From Epichloe hybrida (lineage: Eukaryota; Ascomycota; Sordariomycetes; Hypocreales; Clavicipitaceae): DNA of 64,000 bases. Each line of letters starts with the position of its first letter. Positions within the stretch are counted from its first letter, which is position 1. Location: contig JAFEKR010000020.1 of NCBI GenBank assembly GCA_019022495.1, forward strand, positions 930,001-994,000, in the 5' to 3' direction. Below, one piece after another: positions 12,540-24,662 of the stretch. The notes under the pieces are model-generated. The model saw only the letters and a list, made by a program, of their open reading frames with translations. It was not told the origin of the DNA and searched no databases. The translations under genes and the position numbers were made by a program.

Positions 12540-12905
12540 TCGCCCCCGCGCACGGCACCTCCCGCCTTGACGGCTTCAGTGACGATCTCTTCGATGCGGG
12601 AGCCGTAACCATCTTGAAGATATCCAGATCTGCGCTGAGCGGGAGACCCGGCCTTGTTGGCAAAGTGGGCGATTCGTCAGATTGCCTTACTGTTGTGCTC
12701 AAACGTGAGCTCCTCGTCTCGCAGTCCAAGCGGCGCGGCGAGAGCCCAAGAGGCGGTCGCCACAGCATGCACGAGCTCATTATCACCGTGGTTGAGAGAG
12801 GCCATGGTGTTGGGGGAGGGAACATCCCAGATGTTGGCGAAGACGACGGGCTTGCCAGGCACGTGCAGGTGCCTTGAGGGCCTTGGCGGCATTGTTGGAG
12901 GCCAT
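12540..12905 (-). pseudogene. Isocitrate lyase/PEP-mutase family relic
   Basis: Decayed fragment of a phosphoenolpyruvate phosphomutase/isocitrate lyase superfamily enzyme (C-C bond-forming or -cleaving alpha/beta barrel). It starts MASNNAAKALKA at 12905; a +1 frameshift near 12870 moves into the frame with VPGKPVVFANIWDVPS and AVATASWALAAPLG, the expected first strands of the barrel. A TGA stop (12677-12679) follows FEHNSKAI where the family has an Arg (CGA to TGA is one C-to-T change). Beyond it further frame changes give GLPLSADL and then QDGYGSRIEEIVTEAVKAG before similarity ends near 12540. So it has at least one nonsense and two frame breaks, and more than half of the gene is missing. 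It cannot make a functional enzyme. Confidence 0.7.
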
Positions 12906-13729
12906 GACTCGTACGAGATTGGTAGAATGGGTGTGCATTGTCATCAATCCTCTTCTCACCTCATGACCTTACTCATTACTCAACGCATATAACACCAATC
13001 GCGACAGCTCCTCTTTTCAAAAGTTCTCTCGAATCATCTCTCAGCGAACACGCTAATGACCTTTCCGTTCCCACCCATTTACCACATCAAGAATCGGTCC
13101 TGGGAGCGAGAATTCAACATGGCGGTGTTTACTCTGTTGGGTAAATGAAATGTGCAACTTCAGAGGTAATCCGAGTCAGCCATTCATTACCTCCCACAAG
13201 CCAGCTACCAAAACACCTATCCAGATGTCTGTCTTCAACAACCTTGCCAAAATTCTACCAGTTCATTGCTCATCCGTCTTGCCTGGCTGTGAATCTGACT
13301 GAGACACGTGAGTTTCGACAGGGTCGTGTATGTTATTAACGTCTCGAAACTTGCGCGTAAATACACACTTCACTCACCAGCTCGCATGTCACCTTCTGAA
13401 GTTGCATGAGCACAAACAGCAATATGTACGGCGGATCTCGCCCACCACCCACCGGACCAAGCTGAGTCAGGAACAGGTTATCATCACTATGTATAGGCCA
13501 TGGAGAGGTTTATTGCAGATAAGATACAGTACATACATATAGTCCGAATATTCGCGGTTACGAAGTGGCTGCTAGTCTATGCTAAGAGGCTTATAGTAAT
13601 AACGTGGACGTGCTCAGGAGGATATATGTAGGCACACAATACGGCATGATAATAAATGCGTTATAGCTAATAAGTAAGCATCTAATATATGGGTATTCTA
13701 ACTCATCCAAGCTTATTGGAGGATAATCA
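12906..13729. other. Intergenic region
   Basis: No gene supported. Composition is ordinary to 13500, then increasingly AT-rich towards the solo LTR. Confidence 0.35.
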
Positions 13730-13734
13730 CGAAT

Positions 13735-14002
13735 TGTCAGGAGCATGGAGGCAGAAAGGGCAGAGAGGGACAGAAGATCTTCGGATTCAGCAGAGAACTA
13801 AGAGCTATTGCCTAGCTGCGAGCTAGCCACGTGAGCGTAAGGCAGGGTATATAGCAAAGACTGCCTATATAAAGGTAGAAGTTTAGAGTTTGAAACATTC
13901 GTGCACCTACCTATAGGTAGTGTTGTCCTAGCTACGTGTGAGAATCTATGTAGTCTGCCCTCTGTTCATCATCATCCCTGGACCCTGACCGAAGTCGTGA
14001 CA
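13735..14002 (+). mobile_element. Solo LTR with 5-bp target duplication
   Basis: A 268-bp element beginning TGTCA and ending TGACA, the inverted-repeat ends of LTRs, flanked on both sides by the direct repeat cgaat (13730-13734 and 14003-14007). Its length and several internal blocks (for example ctagctgcgagctagcca with gcagggtata downstream, and the region before cacctacc) resemble the 270-bp LTRs of the chromovirus at 42-52 kb, whose ends also read TGTTA/TGACA. It is therefore a diverged relative left by LTR-LTR recombination. Unlike the big block it is not strongly AT-converted. Confidence 0.8.
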
Positions 14003-14007
14003 CGAAT

Positions 14008-14865
14008 CTTTTAGTGGGCACATGCGCCGCATTGCGTCATGTTCTATCACGCCGGCAATATAGGCAACTCGATTCAGCAGGTATCTTGCTATTATTATGC
14101 CTAGCATATGTAATACGGACGCAGCACTAACACGAATCAGGTTTATACCGAGTTCTATTGGCACTGGGGCTAGATATCTCGTGCGCACAACGACGGACTC
14201 ATGAGCATGGTCTTAGTATGGAGTAGCTATTCATACTAGCCCTATTAGCTTACCTGAGTCTTTCCGGCCTTCTAGGCATTTCCCCCCAAAGAGAACCCGA
14301 TTCGGTTAGGTAGAGGAGCAAAACGGGGTTAAAATGTTAAAAGGCATAGTGTTAGTTGCATAGGGCGCTTAATATCTTTAATATTAAACTCCTATCTTAC
14401 ATAGAGATGGAGATAAAAAATAAATAGTATATATTATAATTACTTATTTATCTTAGTCTACTTAGAAAGGCAGGGAAAGGGTTATAAAATAGAGGGTACT
14501 TTATATAGAGGAAAAAGGGTTATACAGGTTACGTAACTATAGGCCTTGCCCTATCACAGGGCCAGATCGCGATCGCAGCCGCGGCTAGGCCACGCAAGCA
14601 GCCCTTTGCAACAACGGAATTGATATCATATTTATTCTAACACATAGTGCATAGACATATATGTACAAGAAAATGACATATTGATAGGATCGTGGATCTT
14701 AATAGAAGCAATTTGCTGATAATAATACAAGATGAAAAAAAAAAAAAAGAACAAAAGAATCACATCTATATAAACTGTGCCATAGTCCCGTCCTTCGATC
14801 ATTTAGGGCATCTCTATCATCCTTTACAATTATCTTTTCGCATTATCCTCCAGAATCCATCAACC
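14008..14865. other. Intergenic with AT-rich patch
   Basis: No gene. About 14335-14540 is very AT-rich and rich in TA steps like the RIP-mutated block, and may be a short RIP-mutated repeat fragment; no ends are visible. Confidence 0.35.
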
Positions 14866-15579
14866 ATGAAGTCAAGCGGTTTCTTTTCCCTCCCACTGGC
14901 CCTTCTGAGCATTGGCTCAGAGGCTTGCCCCATCGGCCTCAACCAAACCGAGCATGGGAGCTTCATGGCTTGTAATACGACCCTATTCCCGGAACATGCG
15001 CCATGGGCTATGAAGTCGACTTGCCCAGGCCCAGATGGCAAGCCGATGAAGACAGGATTTGTCTTCGGGAGATGCCTGCTTAACATAAACGGCGTATTGC
15101 GAGGTGGACATAGGTGAGTTTCTCTAATAGATAGGTTACGATCTATCTTCGCAAAAGAGGGCCGGTTTTTTTTTTACTAATTGTATTTTTAGTAATGCAT
15201 TGACATGGAAAATTTTTCTACAAACTTGTAACTGGCACGAGGGCTCCCTTGTTGGCTCAGTGTACAATTGCAGGTGCAAAGATGACAACGGCCAATGGGT
15301 TGATAATTCCATAGATCTCGGTTAGTTGTCCTTCTTTTTGTATAAAAATCTGCAAGTCTAACCTCGCCGGTAATAGAAGGTATCATTACACCTCAAAACG
15401 GCAGGCTACACTGCTTCAATCATTATGGAAAGATTGATCCTGAAGCCGATCCTGAAGGGGCCCTTCGGGAGAGAAAAGAAGAGGAAAAAGACCCCCTCCT
15501 CGAATACTATGCCAGGGACATCTTTGCAGAGTTATCCGCGAAAGATAAAGATGTAGAAATGGGAGAAGAGAAGGCCTAA
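14866..15579 (+). CDS. Secreted Cys-rich protein, cyanovirin-N-like
   Basis: A 192-residue secreted protein from three exons (14866-15113, 15193-15320, 15377-15579), GT-AG introns. The start gives a signal peptide (MKSSGFFSLPLALLSIGSEA). The mature part has eight Cys. Residues about 84-145 (LTWKIFLQTCNW ... CRCKDDNGQWVDNSIDLEG ... NGRLHC) match the pattern of CVNH domains, in which a Cys-x-Cys, a G-x-W and an S-x-I-D-L precede an N-G-x-L strand; CVNH proteins bind high-mannose glycans. The last 45 residues are charged (DPEADPEGALRERKEEEKD) and unlike CVNH. The CVNH call is by pattern only; an alternative is an unrelated small secreted effector. It stands alone, flanked by repeats. Confidence 0.6.
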
Positions 15580-16687
15580 CTGGCGGCTAAAAGCCAGGAA
15601 TCGGTGGCAGAAGGTGACTACATAGCGATCCCGGATGGTGGCCAGTGGCGGGCCAAATGGTTTGTCAATTTTTTTCGCAGAGGGGGATGATGACTGGTCG
15701 CAAGTGATCGCAAGTGGCCGCCAGCGGTTTCTCGACACCTTACTACGGATCCGTATTACCGACCGAATGATCGCGTGATGGAATTCCTCTTTTCGTCCGG
15801 AGTGGGTGCCAATTGGAGACTTGTTGTCATGTGTGGAGGTACATACGGGGTTTGGTGCGAGTCCAAAACTCCGTTCGTGTCGTTGAGAGTTGAGTTGCGT
15901 TGCTTTTTGCAGTATCGACCCACCTGGCTCGTCGGGGGGGTTATGTTATGTACAGAAATAAATCTCGGCACTAGAAAAGTCTCTTAAAAAGTTCGTCTCA
16001 TATCTGCCTTTTGACTAGCAGAATAGATTACACCACTATCTCTATCGCTCCTTGACTTGCTTGACTGACTAGATGACTGACTAGATAAATGACTGATGAA
16101 TTGACGAATTGGCTGATTGGCTGATTGGCTGATTGACTGATTGACTGAATTCGCAATAATACACTGTGGTCTTATTATGCTTAGCATATACAGCGGATTT
16201 TCACCGCTTACCTAATTGGGATTCAGAGGCTCCACCCTGGATACGAGACGAACTCATCCTGTGGCAGCGCGAGTTGAACCCCCCCTTTGGACCGCGGACA
16301 TCGGGGCGAAATACGCAACTTGAACCGATCCATTCATACCCTTTGCCAAGATGTTGACAACCGACGGTTCCCCTGTCCCATGTTTCGCCTCGACCATTCC
16401 ATTTCTTGCCAAACAAGCCTTTTATTTCCTATCCTTCTTTTCATCCCCAGACAATCTCCTAAACTGGTTGATTTCGACATTCTTTATTTTCATCTCTTCA
16501 CTCTCGCCCCGTCACACACAGTGCGACGGCACACTTTAAACAACCCAACTCCTGCGCCTGTCCGTGCGGTGTCATAAGATCCGCACACATCCACCAACTT
16601 CAAGTATACGAAAACAGTCGCCAGCCAGCCAGCCTACATATATCAATAGACAATCGTCCTTGTAGTGTTTTGCGGAAACTAGCAGCG
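15580..16687. other. Intergenic region with short tandem repeat
   Basis: No gene. About 16050-16150 is a degenerate tandem array of an 8-bp unit (gctgattg/gactgatt and variants). The final 250 bp before 16688 is pyrimidine-rich as expected for a promoter and 5' leader. Confidence 0.4.
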
Positions 16688-18464
16688 ATGGCTGCGGAAG
16701 ACTCCCAGGCGACGTCCAAACTCGCCTCCTACTTGTCTCGGCTGAGTCCCATCCCGGCCTTTCCAGATTACACAGGCCCGTACAAGGTTGGCACTGTTGA
16801 TGTAGAAATCCCAGTGACCGACCTGAACCCCCCGAGTCCAGCGCCAGAGAACGCCGCCGACATCCCAACAGTTCAGTTTCGGGTATTCTATCCAGCCGTA
16901 GCTGAATCGAAAGAGAAACCCATCACCTGGTTGCCGAATCCTCAGAGGCAACATCTCTCCGCGTACACCAAGTTTTTAGGCATTGGGCCAACCTTGTCAG
17001 ACATCCTCTCGTGAGTTGTCATCGAATCGCTGCGAAAAATGACGGGCAGCAAATGATCTAAACTGACTGAATGTGCTCAGATTCCTGCCGCGACACCTTC
17101 ATTATACGACGATTCCTGTCCACAAGAACGCCGAGGCTGCCGGTGCCGATACAGATGCAAAGCGATGGCCGACAATGATTTTTTCTCACGGCCTTGGAGG
17201 CGGTCGAAACTCCTACTCCTACATAGCTGGGTCGTTGGCATCTCATGGTGTCGTTGTGTTTTGCCCCGAGCATAGAGATGGCAGTGCCGTCGTCTCCTTC
17301 ATTCGACTAGCGAGCCAGCCTGGCCGATTTTTCTCATCGCAGACTCGTCGCGTTATCCCCTACAATCGGATTGCCCACGAAGTCACACCCGAAGTGTACG
17401 AGGCCCGAGAAGCACAGCTGCGCATTCGTCTTTGGGAGCTTGGCCTGATCCATGACGCCATTCTCGCTATTGATCAAGGTCGATCGTTTACGAACATGAA
17501 TTTGACGACACCAACTCTCAAGCACTTGGCTGGGCGCTTGGATGTGCACGAACCTGGTCGCCTTATTTTGGGAGGACATAGCTTCGGTGCCACAACGATG
17601 CACCAGTTCCTCAAGTGCAACTACTATGCCGATGTTCCCGAGGTTGCGGCGATTAAGAAACCTCTATTCACCCCCGCCAAGGACAGCAACATACGTAAAC
17701 AGATTACGGAGAAGAATGTGACGATGCTTTTGGACATGTGGTGTATGCCAATCATTGCTCCCAACTCAGCGCCGCTCTTTAACTTGCCACTCCCCGTTTA
17801 CGCCGATGTGCCCACAGCACCAGGTGGTGCGGCTCTCTTGGCGGTCGAATCTGAAGCCTTTCACAAATGGACGGAGCACTTGCATGTCAAAGCCAAACTA
17901 TTATCTCCGGACCCGACCTCCAAGACTGTGACGCCCCAGTTGTACGAACGACCAAGCGGCATAAAACTCCCGGAGGCCAATTTCTTCTACGTAATCAACT
18001 CTGCTCATCTCAGCCAGTCCGATTTCGGCATCCTGTTCCCCTGGTTAACGAAGAAGATCTTCGACGCAGAGCAGCCCGAACGAGCCCTCCGTCTGAACCT
18101 TCGAGCACAGCTTCAACTGTTGAGATCAAACGGCATCCCAGTAGCCCGTACGTATGCCGGTGACTTGATTGAGGGCGCCGCAGTCGACAAGTTGACAATG
18201 GTTACCCAGGAAGGCGGTGCCCCGGCTTCTCCAGAGGGCATTGACGACGACAAAGCTATTTTCGACCGAAGTGGTCACGACGCGGTTGACTACTGGAAGT
18301 GGATTGATGTGATTGGTCTCGGCGATTCTGTGGGCGAAGACTTTAGCAGATCCGTCGAGGAGCAGGTCGAGGACGGCGAGGAGAAGATGAAGGGGGAGCT
18401 GGAGCCGAGCGAGAACGCTGCCATTGATCCTGTGGCACGAGTGCTGAGTGCAACTGCTGCCTGA
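16688..18464 (+). CDS. PAF-acetylhydrolase-like serine lipase
   Basis: A 568-residue alpha/beta hydrolase of the platelet-activating-factor acetylhydrolase (plasma/isoform II) family, which removes short or oxidised acyl chains from phospholipids. Exons 16688-17010 and 17081-18464 with a 70-nt intron. Seen in sequence: TVQFRVFYPA near residue 60, the oxyanion-loop motif FSHGLGGGRNSYS, then SHGVVVFCPEHRDGSA, and the nucleophile elbow GGHSFGATT with Ser about 275; the likely catalytic His is in INSAHLSQSDFG. The C-terminal 60 residues are acidic (EEQVEDGEEKMKGELEPSE). No signal peptide, so probably cytosolic. An upstream in-frame TTG precedes the first ATG; the ATG is the better start. Confidence 0.88.
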
Positions 18465-18601
18465 GCAGGGCGGACTTGAGACATGATGGTTGAGCTTTTG
18501 ACGCAATGATGCATACCCGGTTCTGTACAGCTATTAAGCATAAGCATGGGCATGAGCATGGTGATGGCGTTTGAGTGGATATTTATTTTCCCTAGGTCAG
18601 C

Positions 18602-18634
<33 letters not shown>

Positions 18635-19084
18635 CTCCATTTAGTAATTGCTCCCAGCAAGTTGCAAATTGACGTGTGGAATCACAATGTGCTAGGCAAA
18701 AGATGCGGCCCACCGTGAACACATTGATCAGTGGACCGGCTGCTGCCTCTCAGAATCACAGGGCTGTGCAGTGCGCAGGCAGTGGCGACACATGAAGGAT
18801 GACTCTTCGCCGCAGGCCGTCCTGCGTCACATAGTCTGGTGCCAGTGCATCATTGGCCGAGACTGAGAAATTCGGTGGCTCTCTGCTCTCTGGCTGGACG
18901 GCTGGGCAGCTGGGCTAGGCAGACGAGGCAGAGTTGCGGTGGCCTTCTGTGCTGGTGCTGGTGCTGGTGCTTACGCTCAATGCATATAAGTTTGGCTTTC
19001 TTTCTATCTTTTTCTCTCTCACGTTTCCGCTCCATCGCAGACCGAGCCATCTCCTTGATACCGAGCAAAGACACCTTCACAGCC
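18465..19084. other. Intergenic with 30-nt T tract
   Basis: Contains a T homopolymer at about 18606-18634 downstream of the lipase gene and a C/T-rich leader before the ATPase start. An in-frame extension of the ATPase frame upstream to 18839 exists but lacks conserved character. Confidence 0.4.
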
Positions 19085-21307
19085 ATGGTCCAAATAGCCA
19101 AGGGTGACGACGAGTCCGTTTCCACGGTCATCGTCACTCCCGCTGAATCAGAGCCGGTGACTGACACAAATGATACCAAAGAGGGCACCGCTGATGAGAC
19201 CTCTTCCGGTAAAGATGGTGCTGACACTGCCGAGGAGAAGGACCCCAACGCTAGTAATGATGGTGAAGAGGCCGATGTCAAGAAGGAAGTGCACCTGAAG
19301 GGCATGGTGTCGGAAAGCAAAACCCTCTATGCAAAATTCGATGAGAGGGACAACAGGTCGTGGTCTGAGAAGAAGCCTGCTGATTTCGAAGAGGCTGCCG
19401 AGGGGGAGGAGACACAGAAGTTTGCCATTATTGTACGGAAACGTAAGTTTGGGTGAAGTAAAGATTTCTCAACATGTTCCGCCAAATTGGCGAGCTGTGA
19501 CGAGAATACTGGGCTGACATGAGCGAATACAGAGAAACCCAAGGATGCCGATTCCACAAAGAACCTCGAAATCGACAGCATCATCATCCAGTCTCCTCAT
19601 TTGAAAAAAGTGCTTGCAGGTGTGCTGCACAAGTATCCCGGCATATCGACCAATCTGTCTCGACTCAAGCTTAAAGCCCCCTTCGAGTGTTTTCTGCACC
19701 GATGGGAAAAGTTCGAGGCAGCCCATAATGCTGAGGGCCAAGATCCAGTTGCGAAAGAGCATCTGAGTCTGCTGTACGGCATCATGAAGGAGGAGCTAGG
19801 GGAATTGATCAATCTCCGTAAGGACTACTTCAAGAACAAGTTCGTGTCGTTTGAGCACCTCTGGACCATATTCCCCCCAGAGTGCACGGTCTTCGGACAA
19901 AAGGAGGGCAAGCCCGTGGCCGCGCTGTTCAAGCGTGGATACTATGCGAATACGCAGTGTGGCAGGGTGTATGTTCTTGAATGCAGGATCATCGAATGGG
20001 ACGGCGAAAGAATGGGCTGGAGCTCGCTGGACCTACGGATTCCAAATTTCCTCGGCTACGGCAGCTTCACGTCCCTTGCCTGCTACCCAATCGAGTACCA
20101 CCACAGCCCGGAGGTAGTCAAACAGGTGTTGAGAGAGCGCGGCAGGCGGTTTGAGAGCCTCGCGGGCTTCCGCTACAGGCAGTACGATGGTGTTGCTTTC
20201 TACCATCCCGAGGCGAATCCGGAGAGGACATGCCGCGAGAACATCCAGAGCCGCATTGTCATCGATGGCGCAAACTGGGAGAAGAATAACCCCGATCACA
20301 CGCTGTATCTGGGAAATCTGAATGGGTCCGGTGACAACGGCCACGACGGCTACGACTCCGATGACGATAACCGCGACTGTGACTCCTACTGCAGCGATAG
20401 CTACGACTCCTCTGGGACTCGGGACTCGGAAGACGGCCGACCACCATTGACTGAAGAACAGCTCATCTTCACCAGCCCCGTTGTGCGCGGGTACTCACTC
20501 GGCACGAAACGCTGGATGGAGTTCATCCTCGACGACGTAGCCGACGTCGAGTTCGACAACCAAGCATTCAGCTCGCTCGTGATGCCGACCGAGAAGAAGG
20601 AGCTCATCCTTGCCTTCGCCGAGTCCCAGGCCCAGTACAAGGACGCCTTCGACGACGTCATCTCCGGCAAGGGCAAGGGCATCATCATGCTGCTCTGCGG
20701 CGGCCCAGGCATTGGCAAGACCCTCACCGCCGAGTCCGTGGCCGAGCAGATGCGCGTGCCCATGTACTCCATGAGCGCGGGAGATCTAGGCAACGACTCG
20801 TACGCCGTGGAGAGCAGCCTGGGCAGGATCTTGAAAATGGTGTCCAACTGGAATGCCGTCCTGCTCCTCGACGAGTGCGACGTCTTCCTCGAGGAGAGAA
20901 CCTCTGAGAACCTGGAGCGCAATCGTATCGTCGCCATCTTCCTCCGCATGCTGGAGTACTACGAGGGGATCCTGTTCCTCACCACCAACCGAATCAAGCA
21001 GATGGATCCGGCGTTCCACAGCCGTATCCACATCACGATGGAGTACCCTCCTTTGGATGAGGAGGCGAGGGGGCAGGTGTGGAAGGCCTTCTTGGGCCGA
21101 TCGGTCACGCTGGACGGCAAGACCAAGGGCCATGAGGCGCACGATGTGAGTGACGACGAGTTCGCCCAGCTGAGCAAGTTGGATCTGAACGGGAGAGTGA
21201 TTAAGAATGTGATCAAGGCCGCGAGTCTGCTGGCATATCATCGCAAGGAGAGGCTGGCGTTTGGCCATTTGAGGACCGTGTTGAGGGTCGGAGGCCATTC
21301 TCTTTGA
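19085..21307 (+). CDS. AAA-type ATPase with DUF7025-like domain
   Basis: A 710-residue AAA ATPase of a type expanded in filamentous fungi (often annotated TOB3-like). Exons 19085-19442 and 19533-21307. Order: acidic low-complexity N-terminus (residues 1-75), a region with LWTIFPPECTVFGQKEGKP typical of DUF7025, an Asp-rich linker (DSDDDNRDCDSYCSDSYDSS), then the ATPase core with Walker A GGPGIGKT (Lys about 515), Walker B VLLLDECDVFLEER, sensor region LTTNRIKQMDPAFHSRI, and a C-terminal lid. All catalytic residues are present. Substrate and location unknown. The first ATG of the exon was chosen because the upstream frame is unlike the family. Confidence 0.85.
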
Positions 21308-22079
21308 AATCTCAGTGGTGCCCATCCACATTCAAGTGAGGGTGTTGGCAATTGCAAAGCAGCCCTGTACATATATAGATACTTTTAGGTAGAGAATACC
21401 TCTATACATACGATATTTATATATCAGCCTAAGTACTGTCTATAATTAACTAATATTTAGCAAGTCACTACTAGACTGTACCGAGTACCGAGTAAGTCAC
21501 TCATTATCACGCTTGTCGTATGGACATTGATGTTGATTCGTCTCTTTTTTCTTTCCCTCTTAACCCGTCGTGGTGGCTTCAAAGTTCACACAAGGAAGCT
21601 AATTTCCCATCAGGAGGAACCCTCTTTTCTCATGATCTATAAAACGGCGATGGTCTCGAGGCCACCGCGGAAGAAGGTCGTGTTGCTTCATCTTCTGCAC
21701 CAAGTTGTCATCGCCCCGTCCAAGACTTCATCGTCGTGCAAGATATCATCATTTGAAAAAAAAAAAGAGAGAAAAAAGGAAGGGAGAAAAGCCGAAAAAA
21801 GACACGCGTCCTCCCCGCCTGCTTTCTTCTCGGCACGTTTGTGTATTTTTCCTCGGTAGATTTTCTGCATCTTCCCGTCTTTGTTCTGCCTCCCGTGGGT
21901 AGGCACAAATCTTTACCTGGGTTCTGGATGCCGGAATCTGGGGTAATGTAACGTATGTTTTCCCGCTGTGCGGGCTGCATCCCGTTGTCATCACTGCATT
22001 GTGACCCCTGCTTGTTGCGGTACCATGCTTTGATGAGCAGGGCCTGTGGTGTCCGTGAGATTAACTACTCCGCGTTGCT
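21308..22079. other. Convergent 3' region
   Basis: Lies between the stops of the ATPase and the ankyrin gene. AT-rich at 21350-21480 and an A-rich stretch at 21757-21800; no gene. Confidence 0.4.
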
Positions 22080-22782
22080 TCATGCTGCCTTTGATCCGGC
22101 CTCGTCCTCATCATCGCCAGTGAGCTCGATGGACGCAGCTGCACTAGCCAGACCACCGGCCTCCCCATTCTCATTCTCATTCTCAAGCAGGCCAGCAGAG
22201 GCCAAGAAGTACTCGGCAACTTCACGCTTGTCGTTGAGGTTGGCCAGATCCAGTGGCACGTAGTTGCTCTCGTTGGCCAAGGCTGGTGACGCGGCATGTT
22301 CCATCAGGAGTTTGACAGCGTCGAGGTGGCCGCCAAGGGCAGCCCAATGCAGCCCGGTGTTGCCGTGCTCGTTCGCTCCGTCGACGAATGCCTGTTTTTC
22401 CTCCTGCGGTCTGCCGTCGAAGCATCGCAGAAGCCTCCGTACAGTCTCTGAAGAGGGGAGTCAGCGAATGTCCCGCACGAGAGGCTTGGCAAACAAATGA
22501 ACTCCGTCAGGGTCCATAGAGTAGGCTTCTCCATCACCGAGGTATGGGTGAGTGCGAGCGCGAGTGCGAGTGCGAGTGCGACATACCTAGATGCCCGTTT
22601 CCAGCAGCCATGTGCAAAGCTGTTGACTTGCCCTCATTTTTTGCCTCGATCAAGATCTCCGCTGGTGACACTTTCTCGCGCTCCGCCAACGCCGACAGGG
22701 ATTCGCTCAGATCTTCGTTTTCTCCTACACGAGCAAAGAAAATTAGATCGTCGATCTCTTCTTCCGAAAGTTTTGGTGCCAT
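22080..22782 (-). CDS. YAR1: Ankyrin-repeat protein, YAR1-like
   Basis: A 187-residue protein resembling yeast Yar1, the ankyrin chaperone that shields ribosomal protein Rps3 before assembly into the 40S subunit. Exons 22782-22587 and 22447-22080 with a 139-nt intron. It starts MAPKLSEEEIDDLIFFARVGE as Yar1 homologues do; ankyrin repeats follow with KSTALHMAAGNGHL (residues 55-66) and NEHGNTGLHWAALGGHLDAVKLLMEH (about 90-115), then the C-terminal YVPLDLANLNDKREVAEYFL. The acidic tail GDDEDEAGSK matches the family. The intron contains a tandem hexamer (gcgagt/gcactc). Length (about 200 in yeast) agrees. Confidence 0.82.
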
Positions 22783-23025
22783 GATTGATATTGGTGGTGA
22801 AGTGATGAACGGGAACGTCACGAAATTTTTGTCATGGGTGAGGGGACTGTGTGGTTTTCGCTGCCCCGCAGTTTCCGCACCGTAGAGACCCAACGAGAAA
22901 TTTTGTCTTGATGGATTGGGCCTCAGGGTATTTATAAAGGTGACCTAAATAAACGTGGTCTTCACAAGCAAAACGACGTGCAGGATGATGGTGGGAAATG
23001 TTGCATTTCAATTGTGCTGATTTAG

Positions 23026-24662
23026 TTAAAACGAGTTCAACTCGTACATAATGTTAAAATCAAGCCAAGCATCAATATTCCCTGACTCATCTAGCAACTG
23101 GATTTCCGCTTTATAGCCAAGCATCTGCATTACTTGTAGTTCGCGCCTGAGAACCAGGTTGATCAAACTCGAATCGCCATTAGTTATATAACGCTCAAGT
23201 GTATCGACGATGGTCTTTCTGTCCCTCAAGGTGAGTCCCACAGTGTTAGATCGAGGGTTGAAATGGGAAATTTCAGTCAATACGTTTGGCTCGTTCCTTT
23301 CCGATATATCGTGAGCAAATGCACTTGCTTGCAGTAATAGTTCCAGCGATGCCAGATGGCACGACTTGATCCCCAACCACCTGATTGAGCGGTTGGGCGT
23401 TGTTGGATTGGTGATAATGCGCCCTGAGCCATAGAGATAGCAATGAAATATGTTTATGCCATCCGGGTCAAAATCTGCCAGAACAAAAATTGGTACATCT
23501 GGCCGATGAAGACTGAGTGAGTATAGGAAGGATTGAGTGGCCATGTCAGGGTACCCCCTAGCCTGTCAGAATCAGCCATAGACTTCACCAATCACTCGAG
23601 GAACCATCTGATCAGCAGCGCACCGTTACAAGCAGTCCTTCACCACAACTAGTCCTTCGCCAGTATTGTGAAGCCGAAAGTGAACGAAATGTCGCCTTGT
23701 ACATGGTGAGTACCCAGAATCTAGAGGTGAATGGAAATTTGGAGCGGCTCACATCTTTTTCAATGACTAGAATCCATCGAATCGGCCCAATCTTGACGCC
23801 TGCGATAGAGGCGTCTGGTGGAATCACAATACCCTGCCCTTGTCAGACGAAAATCGAGATGGAGATTTTTTGGCGCAGCTACCGTTACTCCGGAGGATGC
23901 ATCCAGAATTCCGCCGTCCAGAAACTGAATACTTAGCGGGCCTGCTACAACACCCTTGGCTGACGCTACCTAGCACTCTCTTAGCTACGTGTTTGCACGG
24001 CACGTGTGTACTAACAATATTTAGATCACTACGGTCAAGACCGAGAGTAATTGCGATGTCGTCAACCAACTTATCGACGACTGTTTGCGATTCAAATAGG
24101 TCTTGGTGCTGGTAAAATATGTTGCTGATGAAGGGGGGGGGGGATATACCCGATGTCAGCCTTTCTGGAAAGAGAGTAGAATTTCGCAGTGCGTCTCACG
24201 AACCGCTTGGTCAAAACGATATCCGACACCAATGCATCATGCGCTAATTGCAGTATCAATACGATGCGAGCTGTGGAAATAAAGCATGAGCTTGGAAGCA
24301 ACACGAATTGAGTCATCATGCAAAGGGTCGTTACCAAATTTTTGCGCCTCATGGAGTGAGCGACCAGGAAAATGTACTCTCGTCGGAAGTGCCTGCTCTC
24401 GCCGGCTTTGCACGCTTCTGCGAGACAGGACCTGAATACTAATTGGCTCTGCAGAAGTGATACTATCGATGACAGTCTCTAAAAGGCTCTCGATACGTGA
24501 TATGGCTGTTCCAGACGCAACGGCTCGCCCTCTTGGTCCCAAACGTGTGGTCTCGCGGATGATATTTTGGCTACCAGACGCCATGGCGACGATACGAGGC
24601 ATTCTTAACCATTCTTTCTGACGAGGACCTGTGTCGAAGACATCGAAGACAAAAGAGAACAT
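23026..24662 (-). CDS. SPO11: SPO11 meiotic DNA double-strand-break protein
   Basis: The topoisomerase VI-A homologue that makes meiotic double-strand breaks. I assemble seven exons: 24662-24335, 24270-24204, 24124-24016, 23969-23889, 23833-23753, 23695-23624 and 23562-23026, giving 424 residues; all six introns are 46-79 nt. The winged-helix (5Y-CAP) part has HDALVSDIVLTKRNIFYQHQ with the catalytic Tyr about 136 (second position of the F-Y pair, as in yeast). The Toprim part has the acidic residues in WILVIEKDATFR (Glu about 220) and LADFDPDGINIF (Asp about 276/278/280), followed by RSIRWLGIKSC. The internal VASAKGVVAGPL and GYPDMATQSFLYSL are also conserved. Intron 4 offers two close acceptors; I chose the one that keeps frame. 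The upstream gene is divergent with 122 bp between start codons. Confidence 0.88.

Noticed and set aside
24016..24124. Loss of the catalytic Tyr in SPO11, because the usual YY pair reads FY
   Set aside because: The second position, which is the catalytic one in yeast Spo11, is still Tyr.
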